From: Nitzschia sp. DOCU1
Lineage: Eukaryota; Bacillariophyta; Bacillariophyceae; Bacillariales; Bacillariaceae
Assembly (NCBI GenBank): GCA_951394045.1
Contig: OX595995.1
Coordinates: 372,001-436,000, forward strand
Length of the DNA stretch: 64,000 bases
Direction of reading: 5' to 3'
A program made the position numbers and the translations under genes. Positions 30,117 through 38,431 of this stretch are shown piece by piece; positions within the stretch are counted from its first letter, which is position 1; the number at the start of each line of letters is the position of its first letter. Under the pieces are notes generated by a model. It searched no databases. It had not been told where the DNA came from and saw nothing but the letters and a program-made list of their open reading frames with translations.

Positions 30117-30428
30117 TGTTCAAATACGGTAAATCTGGTGGTCAAGGATCGCTCTTCACGACGTCATCAGCGTGATGACGCAATCGTATAGGGAAGTGCA
30201 ACGTTCACTCCCGAACAGCCACGTGCTGACTCCAACGAGGAGAAGGCATGGAGATGGCACTAAGTACGATACAAATCAGAGTACATCAGCTGTCTATCTC
30301 GACAGCATACATTTAGTTTACGCACTGTTAGTGCTCATAAGTTTCAGAATCAACACACTGCAACACAACCACAAGTTATTTGAGCTCTTTTTACGATTAG
30401 CCAGTACCGGTCATCGTAGATTTCAACA
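30117..30428 (+). repeat. Copia 5' LTR
   Basis: 312 bp; same as 36066-36377. Contains a perfect palindrome CGTCATCAGCGTGATGACG at 30162-30180. Confidence 0.97.
30162..30180. promoter_or_regulatory. LTR palindrome resembling a bZIP-type site
   Basis: CGTCATCA and TGATGACG flank a 3-bp GCG spacer, overlapping a GACGTCAT core. The position in the promoter part of the LTR suggests binding of a dimeric factor. That is inference. The second copy lies at 36111-36129. Confidence 0.4.
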
Positions 30429-30485
30429 CGCTTCCTCTGCGCATAAGAGACATACAAGTTCTTCAACAGTTAATCATCAGCTACA

Positions 30486-31844
30486 ATGGCCGCCAACCTT
30501 CAGGTTCCTCCAGTGGTTCCACCAATGATACCACCGATAGTACCGCCTCCGGTCGTGCCACCAGCGGTCCCCCCAGCGGGGCCGCCAGCTCAGCAAAACA
30601 TCGCTGCGCCAACGTTTGCACTCACGCCAGCTCTCGCACATGCGAATGTGCTTGACTACACGACATCCGAGGGAATGAAGATTTGGTCATCCGCAACTTC
30701 CTCAATGTACTCATCCGACGAAGAAGGCTTCGACTGCTCTCCCGAACGAATGAAGGATTTCCTCAACAGGAAAGGCGGACGAGCAGCTATCAACGGATGG
30801 GACGACTCCTTCCTAGCAATCCCTGAAGATCCCAACAATCCAATCGGACCAGCATCCAATTTCCTCAATCACTACGGAGAGTACACCCTCGACTACCTGC
30901 ATCAGTGTGCACAAGTCTACGTCAACGCTCAGAATCGAGCTGCTCAAGACTCCGTGCAAGCGTACAACTGCATCATGAACAGCTTAAATGCATCGGGTCG
31001 CAACAAGATAGCAGCATACAAGGACGAGTACACTGTCAGCAACCAGGGCGTGGGAATTCTCCTACTCAAAGTGGTCATACGGGAATCAAGCATCGACACG
31101 AACGCAACAACCGCACACATCAGGACTCAACTCTCCTCTCTGGATACCTACCTACCTACCATAGGCAACGACATAGGCAAGCTGAATCTGTACGTAAAAG
31201 GACTTGTGGATGCTTTAGCCGCGCGAGGCGAGATCACAAACGACCTTTTGGTAAATTTGTTCAAAGGCTATCACGCCGCAAGCGACAAACGATTCATTGC
31301 CTACATCGAGAAGAAAGAAGAGGAATACGAGGATGGAACCACGGCGATCACTCCAAGCACTCTCATGGCATTGGCCAAAAACAAGTACGAGGTGCTAGTC
31401 GAAAGGAACCAGTGGAACGCACCATCTTCGGAAGAAGAAAAGATTATGGTGCTCGAGGCCACTCTGAAACGACTCCAAGGTCAACAGAGAACTGCCGGCA
31501 AGTCTAGAACGACTGAAAGCAATGACAACAAAGCCGGCAAGGCCAAAGGCAACAACAAGAAGAAGAAGTCCGACATGCCTGCGTGGGTGTCCGTCAAACC
31601 CAAAGCTGGGGAACCCACAAACAAGACAGTCGATGGCAAGCAATGGTGGTTCTGCGCCAATCATCAAAAGTGGTGCCGCCATTCGACCGACAAGTGCGAG
31701 AAGAAAGGATTGGGAAAGGGAAAGGATGGAGGCAACGCGACAACTTCGAAACCAGCAACGCCGACTACAACGACTAAACAAGAGTCGAAGTTTGCAAAAG
31801 CAATGACTGCTCTCGCCGATATCGCCGAAGAAACTGAGGAGTGA
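30486..31844 (+). CDS. Copia Gag protein (452 aa)
   Basis: ATG at 30486. A Pro/Val-rich start (VPPVVPPMIPPIVPPPVV) leads into a helical capsid-like region (about 80-320). A zinc-knuckle-like CANHQKWCRHSTDKC at about 389-403 has Cys-His-His-Cys spacing and not CCHC, with a Lys-rich linker before it. It ends ADIAEETEE and then a UGA. The same frame stays open for 22 codons past this UGA and into pol, so Pol is probably made by readthrough. Gag forms the particle that packages the RNA. Confidence 0.93.
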   Translation: MAANLQVPPVVPPMIPPIVPPPVVPPAVPPAGPPAQQNIAAPTFALTPALAHANVLDYTTSEGMKIWSSATSSMYSSDEEGFDCSPERMKDFLNRKGGRAAINGWDDSFLAIPEDPNNPIGPASNFLNHYGEYTLDYLHQCAQVYVNAQNRAAQDSVQAYNCIMNSLNASGRNKIAAYKDEYTVSNQGVGILLLKVVIRESSIDTNATTAHIRTQLSSLDTYLPTIGNDIGKLNLYVKGLVDALAARGEITNDLLVNLFKGYHAASDKRFIAYIEKKEEEYEDGTTAITPSTLMALAKNKYEVLVERNQWNAPSSEEEKIMVLEATLKRLQGQQRTAGKSRTTESNDNKAGKAKGNNKKKKSDMPAWVSVKPKAGEPTNKTVDGKQWWFCANHQKWCRHSTDKCEKKGLGKGKDGGNATTSKPATPTTTTKQESKFAKAMTALADIAEETEE

Positions 31845-31851
31845 TTCCTCA
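31835..31851 (+). promoter_or_regulatory. Hairpin around the gag UGA (possible readthrough signal)
   Basis: TGAGGA (31835-31840) and TCCTCA (31846-31851) are exact reverse complements. The loop GTGAT contains the gag stop codon TGA (31842-31844). A G-U pair could extend the stem so that only UGA is unpaired. Function as a recoding element is inferred from its position. Confidence 0.5.
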
Positions 31852-34800
31852 ATCTGCCGACGAGGTTACAAGATACCCTGGCCGTATGGACATACATTGG
31901 CCTGGCGTACTTGATAATCTACATATGGGTGACGGTCTATGCCGACAGCTGCTACTACTACTATCCTAAGAAGCAACGCTTTCGGGCTAAGTTAACTCGC
32001 TATTTAGCATATCTACGAGCCTGGAAAATCGCGATTTGGACTAGTTTTAGGCTGCGAATGAAGCACAGTCAACAAAACAAGGAAGTGAGGCGACGACGGG
32101 ACATCGCCAGCAAGTACCGACGCAACGACATGCCGCTACAATGTCACGTCTGCGGCAGCATCAACTTTGCAGCGCCGCGAACACTACAAGTCTGGCAAGT
32201 CCTATTGGCAATGGAGACGATGACGAACAAAGGAGAACGGTTAGCAGTGATCGATACAGACTCGACAACCCTTGGGATCGACAATCGCGCGACGGCTTAC
32301 CTATCGGGGTTCATCGAGGACTTCCCCGGTGAACTACAGCCAACAAATCGGATCGTGAACGGGTTCATGGGAGCCAAGGCCACGAATGTGTCAACAGGAA
32401 CAGCAAAAGTAAGGTTAGAAGCCGACGGCGGCGACGTGCACGACTTCACTCTGCACGATTCCTACTACGTACCTGGATGCGGAATACGCCTCTTCAGCCC
32501 ACAACATTGGGCCCAACAAATGAAAAGACAACATCGCGGCCCAGCCCAATCGACAACCACACACGACCGCGTCATCCTCAGCTCCAAAGACTTCACCAAA
32601 ACGATCCCACTCGATCCGGTCACCAACGTGGCGACGTGTCGGACCGCCCCCGGATACTCCAAGTTTGCGGCGTTTTGTGCGGAGGCAGGATTCGACGATG
32701 ACGGCGACGACGTCCTGGCATTCGATGCACAGGTTATCTCCGACGATGAAGATGACGATCCTGCGGATTTCTCGAATATAGGCAACGATAATGTTAGCGA
32801 CGACGTTAACAACAACATACGCGACGACACAGAAAACTTACTCGGACCAACGCCTGCTCCACCTGCCAATCCTGCGAGGATAGTGGATGAAACAGAGGTT
32901 GAGAGAGAGGAAAGGAAGCTCGAGACCGAATTACTGACTTACCATCTGCGCTTCGCCCATGTATCCTTTCGGAAACTACAGATCATGGCGCGATACTCCA
33001 TCATCCCAAGGCGACTGGCCAAATGTCGCGTTCCCGTATGTGCAGCCTGCATGTTCGGTAAAGCAACAAAGCGTCAGTGGAGGCAGAAGGCACCAATCAA
33101 CAAGGACGAAGCTTACTTACCAACAAAACCGGGTGAAGTGGTCTCGGTCGACCAAATGAAGTCCCCAACACCGGGGTTCATCGCGCAGATGACAGGTATC
33201 TTGACGACGAAGCGATACGTGTATGCAACTGTCTACGTGGACAGCTACTCATCGTTCGGCTACGTCTACCTGCAGAAGACCGCTAGTGCTGACGAGACGA
33301 TCGAGGGCAAGCATGCATTCGAACGTCTGTGCCAGCAAAACGGTTTCAGAGTCCAACATTATCATGCCGACAATGGAATTTTCAAGGCCAACAAATGGGT
33401 GCTTGACTGCCACAAATGCGAGCAAGGTCTCTCATTCGCGGGAGTCAACGCGCATCACCAGAACGGACAGGCGGAAGCTCGAATCAGACGACTACAAGAG
33501 CTGACGCGCACACAACTGACCTACGCAAAACGACAATGGCCACAGGAGATCTCGGCGAACCTCTGGCCATACGCCCTCCGAATTGCGAACGATGCAAACA
33601 ACGCGACACCCAATCTGGCCGACAAACCTGACTACCGCTCCCCAGCGGAGCTCTTCTACAGTACGAAGGTCTCCACCAACGCCAAGCGCTGGCAACACTT
33701 CGGTTGTCCAGTGTACGTGTTGGACAGGAACTTGCAACAGAACAAACCGCTCCACAAGTGGGTCAGTAGAGCGAGGGTTGGGGTGTACCTGGGACGATCA
33801 CCACACCACTCTCGTTCTATTGCGCTGGTGCTGGACATCAAGACGGGACTTGTGTCTCCACAGTTCCACATCAAGATGGACACAATGTTTGACACCATAG
33901 CACAACTCTACCAGTCGGTGGAGAGTGCTAGCACACAACAATCGCTATGGCAAATCAAGGCGGGGTTTGTTCAGCAGTCACAAGCGAATGTGACAGCACC
34001 CAAGCAGGGCAATGCGACAACCACAGCTTCGAAAAGAAAACAGGTCACTACACAAAACTCTCAGACAAGAGAGGGCACCCAAGTTCCAGAGGGAGCCTAC
34101 GTGGCACCACCTGAACCACGCACAGTCGACATGTCCCCGAAGACAGACAGGGACAGCGGTTCTCCCACCGTTACAGAAGGGAACACACCCGGGAATGGCA
34201 AACAACAGCCATCTACACAACAACACCAGTCTCCACGAATGCAATCAGAATCTGGTACGGCCACCAGGCGATCGCAGAGACGCGTGCAACCTGCGCAACG
34301 ACTGATAGAAGCAATGACAGCGGAACTCACTACGCAAAGTGATGTTCCTGGCGAAGTGTTCTCCTTCCAGGCGATGTTCCCAAGCGACGGCAGGTCCATC
34401 AACGAGGACCTGAACCCACTCTATGCCTACAAAGCCAATGCAGACCCCGACACTCTGTATCTTCACGAGGCTCAGAGGGAGAGCGACTGGGAACAGTTCG
34501 GCGAAGCAATGGAACTGGAGATCAAGCAACAGGTCGACATGGGAGTCTACACCATCATGTTACTCACCGACATACCAACGGGGACTACCGTGCTACCTGC
34601 AGTGTGGCAACTGCGCCGCAAGCGCGACATAAGGACGGGCGCAATCAAGAAATACAAGGCACGATGCAATATCGACGGTTCTCGAATGCGACACGGCGAG
34701 CACTACGATCAGACGTATGCTCCGGTTGCCGGATGGCCCTCGATAAGGCTACTGCTGGCGCTGGTTCTACTCTTCAATTGGCGAACGGTCCAACTCGACT

Positions 34801-36035
34801 ACGTGCTCGCGTACCCACACGCGCCAGCAGACAGGGACCTCTACATGAAGCTACCAAAGGGATTCACCCTCGACGGCGTTGACGACCCAAGCAAGTATTG
34901 TCTACGAGTCAACCGCAACCTCTCTGGGGGAAAAAGCGCCTCTCGTATATGGTATCAATATCTGAGGAAACGGCTCATCGACAAGTGCCATTTCGTGGTG
35001 TCCAAGCACGACGAGTGTGTATTCTACAAGGGCAACATGATCTACGTCCTCTACACCGACGACTCAATCTTAGCCGGTCCTGACCAGGCAGAGATCGAGC
35101 GAACGATACAGGAAATGAGAGACGCAAACCTCAACATTACCATTGAGGGAGATCTCACGGACTTTCTCGGAGTCAACATCGATCGGAAAGAAGACGGAAC
35201 GATACACCTGACGCAACCCAAGCTAATCGAACAGGTGATATCGGACCTACGCATGCAGTATGACAATGTACGAACCAAGGACATCCCCATGGCGTCCAGC
35301 AGGCTACTGTCACGTCACCTGAGCTCCACACCACACGACGACTCGTTCCACTACAGGAGTGTCATCGGCAAGCTCAACTACGTCGAGCGCGGATCAAGGC
35401 CAGACATCGCATACGCAGTGCACCAGTGTGCACGGTTCTCCATCGACCCAAAGAAAGAACACGGCGATGCAATACGCTGGATCACACGTTACCTGCTCGG
35501 CACACGAGACAAAGGAATAATCTTCAAGGCAGATCCTTACGCCGACTTCGCGGGGAACTGGGACAAGGAACTGGCAGGATTCGACAAGGACACTGCTCGC
35601 TCCAGACACGGCTACATCATCTGCTACGCAGGAGTGCCAGTCACATGGAAATCACAGCTACAGCAAGAGATCGCTCTGTCTAGCTGCGAATCGGAGATCA
35701 CAGGACTCTCGTACGCTTTGCGAGAGGCTATACCGATCATTGAGCTTCTGAGGGAGATGCAAGGACTCGGATTCAATGTGCACTTCGACAAGGCACACAT
35801 CACTTGCAACGTCTACGAAGACAACATGGGCGCCATTGAGATCGCCCGTACTCCCAAAGCAAGACCAAGAACAAAGCATATCAACAATCGTCTATTTCAC
35901 TTCTACGACTATGTGGAGAGAGGCGACATCGAGATACATCATATCCGATCCGAAGATCAACCTGCCGATATCCTGACCAAAGCATTAAGCGAGGATCTCT
36001 TCGTCAAACACAGACAGGTCATCATGGGATGGTAA
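31845..36035 (+). CDS. Copia Pol polyprotein, read through from Gag (about 1396 aa)
   Basis: No ATG occurs near the start. The frame is continuous with gag apart from the UGA at 31842. First comes a hydrophobic segment (LAVWTYIGLAYLIIYIWVTV, about 31878-31937) that looks membrane-spanning. The protease has LGIDNRATAYLSG (near 32270), in which DNRA replaces the usual DSGA/DTGA. A GAG-pre-integrase finger follows (YHLRFAH...CAACMFGK, 32940-33070). The integrase has VDQM (33149), HADNGIF (33367) and GQAEAR (33475). The RT active site is YTDD (about 35053-35064) instead of the usual YVDD, and RNase H has KADPYADFAG and SSCESE. The rest looks intact. Target and particle assembly are inferred from the family. 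Confidence 0.94.
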   Translation, partial: FLNLPTRLQDTLAVWTYIGLAYLIIYIWVTVYADSCYYYYPKKQRFRAKLTRYLAYLRAWKIAIWTSFRLRMKHSQQNKEVRRRRDIASKYRRNDMPLQCHVCGSINFAAPRTLQVWQVLLAMETMTNKGERLAVIDTDSTTLGIDNRATAYLSGFIEDFPGELQPTNRIVNGFMGAKATNVSTGTAKVRLEADGGDVHDFTLHDSYYVPGCGIRLFSPQHWAQQMKRQHRGPAQSTTTHDRVILSSKDFTKTIPLDPVTNVATCRTAPGYSKFAAFCAEAGFDDDGDDVLAFDAQVISDDEDDDPADFSNIGNDNVSDDVNNNIRDDTENLLGPTPAPPANPARIVDETEVEREERKLETELLTYHLRFAHVSFRKLQIMARYSIIPRRLAKCRVPVCAACMFGKATKRQWRQKAPINKDEAYLPTKPGEVVSVDQMKSPTPGFIAQMTGILTTKRYVYATVYVDSYSSFGYVYLQKTASADETIEGKHAFERLCQQNGFRVQHYHADNGIFKANKWVLDCHKCEQGLSFAGVNAHHQNGQAEARIRRLQELTRTQLTYAKRQWPQEISANLWPYALRIANDANNATPNLADKPDYRSPAELFYSTKVSTNAKRWQHFGCPVYVLDRNLQQNKPLHKWVSRARVGVYLGRSPHHSRSIALVLDIKTGLVSPQFHIKMDTMFDTIAQLYQSVESASTQQSLWQIKAGFVQQSQANVTAPKQGNATTTASKRKQVTTQNSQTREGTQVPEGAYVAPPEPRTVDMSPKTDRDSGSPTVTEGNTPGNGKQQPSTQQHQSPRMQSESGTATRRSQRRVQPAQRLIEAMTAELTTQSDVPGEVFSFQAMFPSDGRSINEDLNPLYAYKANADPDTLYLHEAQRESDWEQFGEAMELEIKQQVDMGVYTIMLLTDIPTGTTVLPAVWQLRRKRDIRTGAIKKYKARCNIDGSRMRHGEHYDQTYAPVAGWPSIRLLLALVLLFNWRTVQLDYVLAYPHAPADRDLYMKLPKGFTLDGVDDPSKYCLRVNRNLSGGKSASRIWYQYLRKRLIDKCHFVVSKHDECVFYKGNMIYVLYTDDSILAGPDQAEIERTIQEMRDANLNITIEGDLTDFLGVNIDRKEDGTIHLTQPKLIEQVISDLRMQYDNVRTKDIPMASSRLLSRHLSSTPHDDSFHYRSVIGKLNYVERGSRPDIAYAVHQCARFSIDPKKEHGDAIRWITRYLLGTRDKGIIFKADPYADFAGNWDKELAGFDKDTARSRHGYIICYAGVPVTWKSQLQQEIALSSCESEITGLSYALREAIPIIELLREMQGLGFNVHFDKAHITCNVYEDNMGAIEIARTPKARPRTKHINNRLFHFYDYVERGDIEIHHIRSEDQPADILTKALSEDLFVKHRQVIMGW

Positions 36036-36056
36036 CACTCGCTCGAGTCAATCCTT

Positions 36057-36065
36057 GAGAGGGAG
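36057..36065 (+). other. Polypurine tract of the copia element
   Basis: GAGAGGGAG directly precedes the 3' LTR. Confidence 0.75.
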
Positions 36066-36377
36066 TGTTCAAATACGGTAAATCTGGTGGTCAAGGATCG
36101 CTCTTCACGACGTCATCAGCGTGATGACGCAATCGTATAGGGAAGTGCAACGTTCACTCCCGAACAGCCACGTGCTGACTCCAACGAGGAGAAGGCATGG
36201 AGATGGCACTAAGTACGATACAAATCAGAGTACATCAGCTGTCTATCTCGACAGCATACATTTAGTTTACGCACTGTTAGTGCTCATAAGTTTCAGAATC
36301 AACACACTGCAACACAACCACAAGTTATTTGAGCTCTTTTTACGATTAGCCAGTACCGGTCATCGTAGATTTCAACA
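36066..36377 (+). repeat. Copia 3' LTR
   Basis: 312 bp, identical by eye to the 5' LTR; followed by AGCGTC (36378-36383). Confidence 0.97.
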
Positions 36378-36383
36378 AGCGTC
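36378..36383. repeat. Target-site duplication, right copy (AGCGTC)
   Basis: Matches 30111-30116. Confidence 0.85.
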
Positions 36384-36682
36384 TCCGTGACATGACCGCC
36401 CCTGTGGCCACCACGAACAACAACAAACGGGGAAGAATCAAAGTCCGCTCGCACTACCGCAAATGGCGCTCTTCTTATACCAAGAAAAAGACTCATACTC
36501 CACATGAACCCAACCAATCTACTATATCACAGTGGCTTCATGGAACAGCCCAGCAAAAGAAGAAAAACCCAGAAAGCGCCATCAACCAGACACCCCAAAT
36601 GCAAGCAGACCGCAGCCTTGCTATGTCCCTTCATATAACAGAAGTTCACAACTTTGTGGCACCTACCAACCAAACTAAGTAA
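36384..36682 (+). pseudogene. 3' part of the split small gene; basic, with a PIP-box-like motif
   Basis: The frame from 30020-30116 resumes here (TC|CGT|GAC|ATG) and ends TAA at 36680-36682. The peptide has a very basic centre (KRGRIKVRSHYRKWR and KKKTH), as expected for nuclear import or nucleic-acid binding. QSTISQWL follows, near the PCNA-interacting pattern Q-x-x-I-x-x-aromatic-aromatic. The second aromatic is Leu, so it is a weak match. Its neighbour on the other strand is the dioxygenase-like gene, 110 bp away in convergent orientation. Broken in this copy of the locus. Function unknown. Confidence 0.6.
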
Positions 36683-36789
36683 GTATCATCCACTAATCAA
36701 CGGTCTCCAACGATCCTACCGGACAGTACCACAACATTAATACTAGTAATAAAGAACTAGCTCAATCTATTCTTTATTTAATTTATTTA

Positions 36790-37782
36790 CTACAATCCTC
36801 CCACTCCATGCAATAATATATTCACCCGGTGAGGTGGGTCTGTATAGGTTGGATCTGCCATTATGGCAGCTGTAGCATGCTTGAACTTGGTGGGATCCCA
36901 TATAAGAACAGCACCTGGAGGGACCTCCATTAGGTAGGGACTTCCGTGCCGCCCCCTAGTACCACCAAGTTTCTGATGCCAAATTTTCAACATCTTGCCA
37001 TTGTCGAGGTTTAAAAATATCACGATGGGATATTCCGGACACCCCCACCTGGTCGTCTCGAGCTCGTCCGTATCCATATCCACGTGCAACTCTGGATCCT
37101 TCTTCCCAGCGGCAATAGCAGCTTGATTCTTGAAAGGCTTGATGTACGCAACATCACAATACCGTCTCTCCAACCACCCCATGACCTCCTTCAGTCCATC
37201 GATGAAACCCGAAGTGACCGGGCAACCATCCAACTTTATCCCCCATCGCCCACTTGCCTTTTGCTCAAACAGATATTTTCGACTGACCGCTCCGTTAAAC
37301 ATGGTCTCCCACTTGAATTCATCACCTTGTCGAGCCTTCTTCCTGCTCCTATCAAATAATTCACTGCGGATTGCTGTCAGCCCATCTTCATCGAAAACAT
37401 CGTGCAACAAAATAAACCCAAGATCCTTGAACTCGTCCTCCCAATTATCGTATCGCAATCTCCTATATTTGACAGAACCATCGGGCAACTCCACCTTTTT
37501 CTTTGTATCTCGCCTAACCGTCCTGCTTGACAGCTTGTTTGCCATCCATGAGCCGAAAAGGAAACCAATCTCGTGAGCAACATCTCTTCCAGCTTCCAGC
37601 TTCAGCGACCGGTCTTTCAATTCTTCTCGTTTCTGCAGCAACATCTGCCTCAATCTTCGACCTTTACTCTTGCCATGCAAGACAACCTGTGTACGGAAAT
37701 TGAAATACCGCCTAGGGTAATCGGTAATAAAATCCTGTGGTGCCCCCACAGCTGGGACGGGTGGTGCAACTGCCTCCTCCAT
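36790..37782 (-). CDS. 2-oxoglutarate/Fe(II)-dependent dioxygenase-like protein (330 aa)
   Basis: First ATG at 37782; stop at 36790. The C-terminal half looks like a double-stranded beta-helix oxygenase. FKDLGFILLHDVFDEDGLTA (about 118-137) is the typical lead-in of PhyH/2OG oxygenases. The metal-binding HxD is LHVDMD (H233, D235) and the distal His is FKHATA (H302). A candidate 2-oxoglutarate-binding Arg is HRVNILLHG (R319). The N-terminal 100 residues are Lys/Arg-rich. The substrate is unknown. Proteins of this superfamily include AlkB- and TET/JBP-type nucleic-acid oxidases, and TET/JBP genes ride with KDZ transposons in fungi. Here the gene neighbours a transposase-like gene, which makes a nucleic-acid role worth testing. 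Other roles (protein or lipid hydroxylation) remain possible. Confidence 0.6.
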   Translation of the reverse strand: MEEAVAPPVPAVGAPQDFITDYPRRYFNFRTQVVLHGKSKGRRLRQMLLQKREELKDRSLKLEAGRDVAHEIGFLFGSWMANKLSSRTVRRDTKKKVELPDGSVKYRRLRYDNWEDEFKDLGFILLHDVFDEDGLTAIRSELFDRSRKKARQGDEFKWETMFNGAVSRKYLFEQKASGRWGIKLDGCPVTSGFIDGLKEVMGWLERRYCDVAYIKPFKNQAAIAAGKKDPELHVDMDTDELETTRWGCPEYPIVIFLNLDNGKMLKIWHQKLGGTRGRHGSPYLMEVPPGAVLIWDPTKFKHATAAIMADPTYTDPPHRVNILLHGVGGL

Positions 37783-37901
37783 TTTCAATCTACAACGACT
37801 GCCACAACAAATTCATCACTTACCCTTTGCTTCTATTCCAACAACCTTCTTCGCCAAGCAACGGCTCCAACACAACAACCAATCAGACTTCTCAAATTTT
37901 G

Positions 37902-37939
37902 ATATGCCCATGCAATGATTTCTGAAGGGTCACCCAATG
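37902..37939 (+). repeat. Dispersed motif Y, copy 1
   Basis: ATATGCCC followed by ATTTCTGAA and GGGTCACCCAATGGG; the most diverged copy of a motif also at 38187, 42326 and 49354. Confidence 0.55.
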
Positions 37940-38074
37940 GGCCGGTTCCATCTTTTGAAATACGGTATCCAATCAAAGAGGATTTATCCACCTGATCCCA
38001 CCAATGAAAACGGCTGCCAAAATAATCACATATGCCCACTGTCCTATCCACCACACTATTCGAGCTAGTCAAGA

Positions 38075-38228
38075 AAATCCGTTTGAAGGAACACATAATC
38101 CTCTCAAGGTAACCGATTATCCAACCAACGCCACAGACACGATAATACAAAGGAAATAAAATCAGCCAATCGTAGACCCATTAATTTAATACGCCCTTTC
38201 ATCGATTTCTAAACGGTCACACAATGAG
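38075..38228 (+). repeat. Dispersed motif pair X-Y
   Basis: Motif X (AAATCCGTTTGAAGGA, then CACATAATCCT) starts at 38075. Motif Y (TACGCCC, ATTTCTAAA, GGTCACACAATGAG) covers 38187-38228. The pair spacing is about 110 bp, as at 42217. Confidence 0.65.
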
Positions 38229-38395
38229 CCGTCGAGACAAGTTTTTACTCAGTACTGCAGAAGTGTCTAATCCACCTACCCGTGTAGAAAACCTACCACG
38301 AAATCATTTTTGGTGAGTGGAATGAATCGAATCGACCCATCTCTATCCTGGTATGCAGGGTCCAGGATGCGGCAGCAGCCCAACACCATCACAGA

Positions 38396-38427
38396 AAATC
38401 CGTTTGAAGGCTCACATAATCCTTTCC
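38396..38427 (+). repeat. Dispersed motif X directly before the 1240-aa gene
   Basis: AAATCCGTTTGAAGG then CACATAATCCTTTCCAA, ending 4 bp before the ATG at 38432. This places a repeat copy in the promoter/5' UTR position of that gene. Confidence 0.65.
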
Positions 38428-38431
38428 AAAC

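Larger units (their letters stand above)
30117..36377 (+). mobile_element. Complete Ty1/copia (CoDi-like) LTR retrotransposon (6261 bp)
   Basis: LTRs of 312 bp (30117-30428 and 36066-36377) read as identical, begin TGTT and end CAACA, and are flanked by AGCGTC duplications. Internal order is gag (30486-31844), one in-frame UGA, then protease, integrase, RT and RNase H (to 36035). Integrase before RT makes it Ty1/copia. A polypurine tract GAGAGGGAG (36057-36065) precedes the 3' LTR. It disrupts a small gene. Identical LTRs and intact catalytic motifs indicate a recent insertion. Confidence 0.97.

Noticed and set aside
30172..30528. Open frames inside both copia LTRs (and the matching 36121-36390)
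   Set aside because: They lie in LTR sequence and occur because the two LTRs are identical; no protein features.
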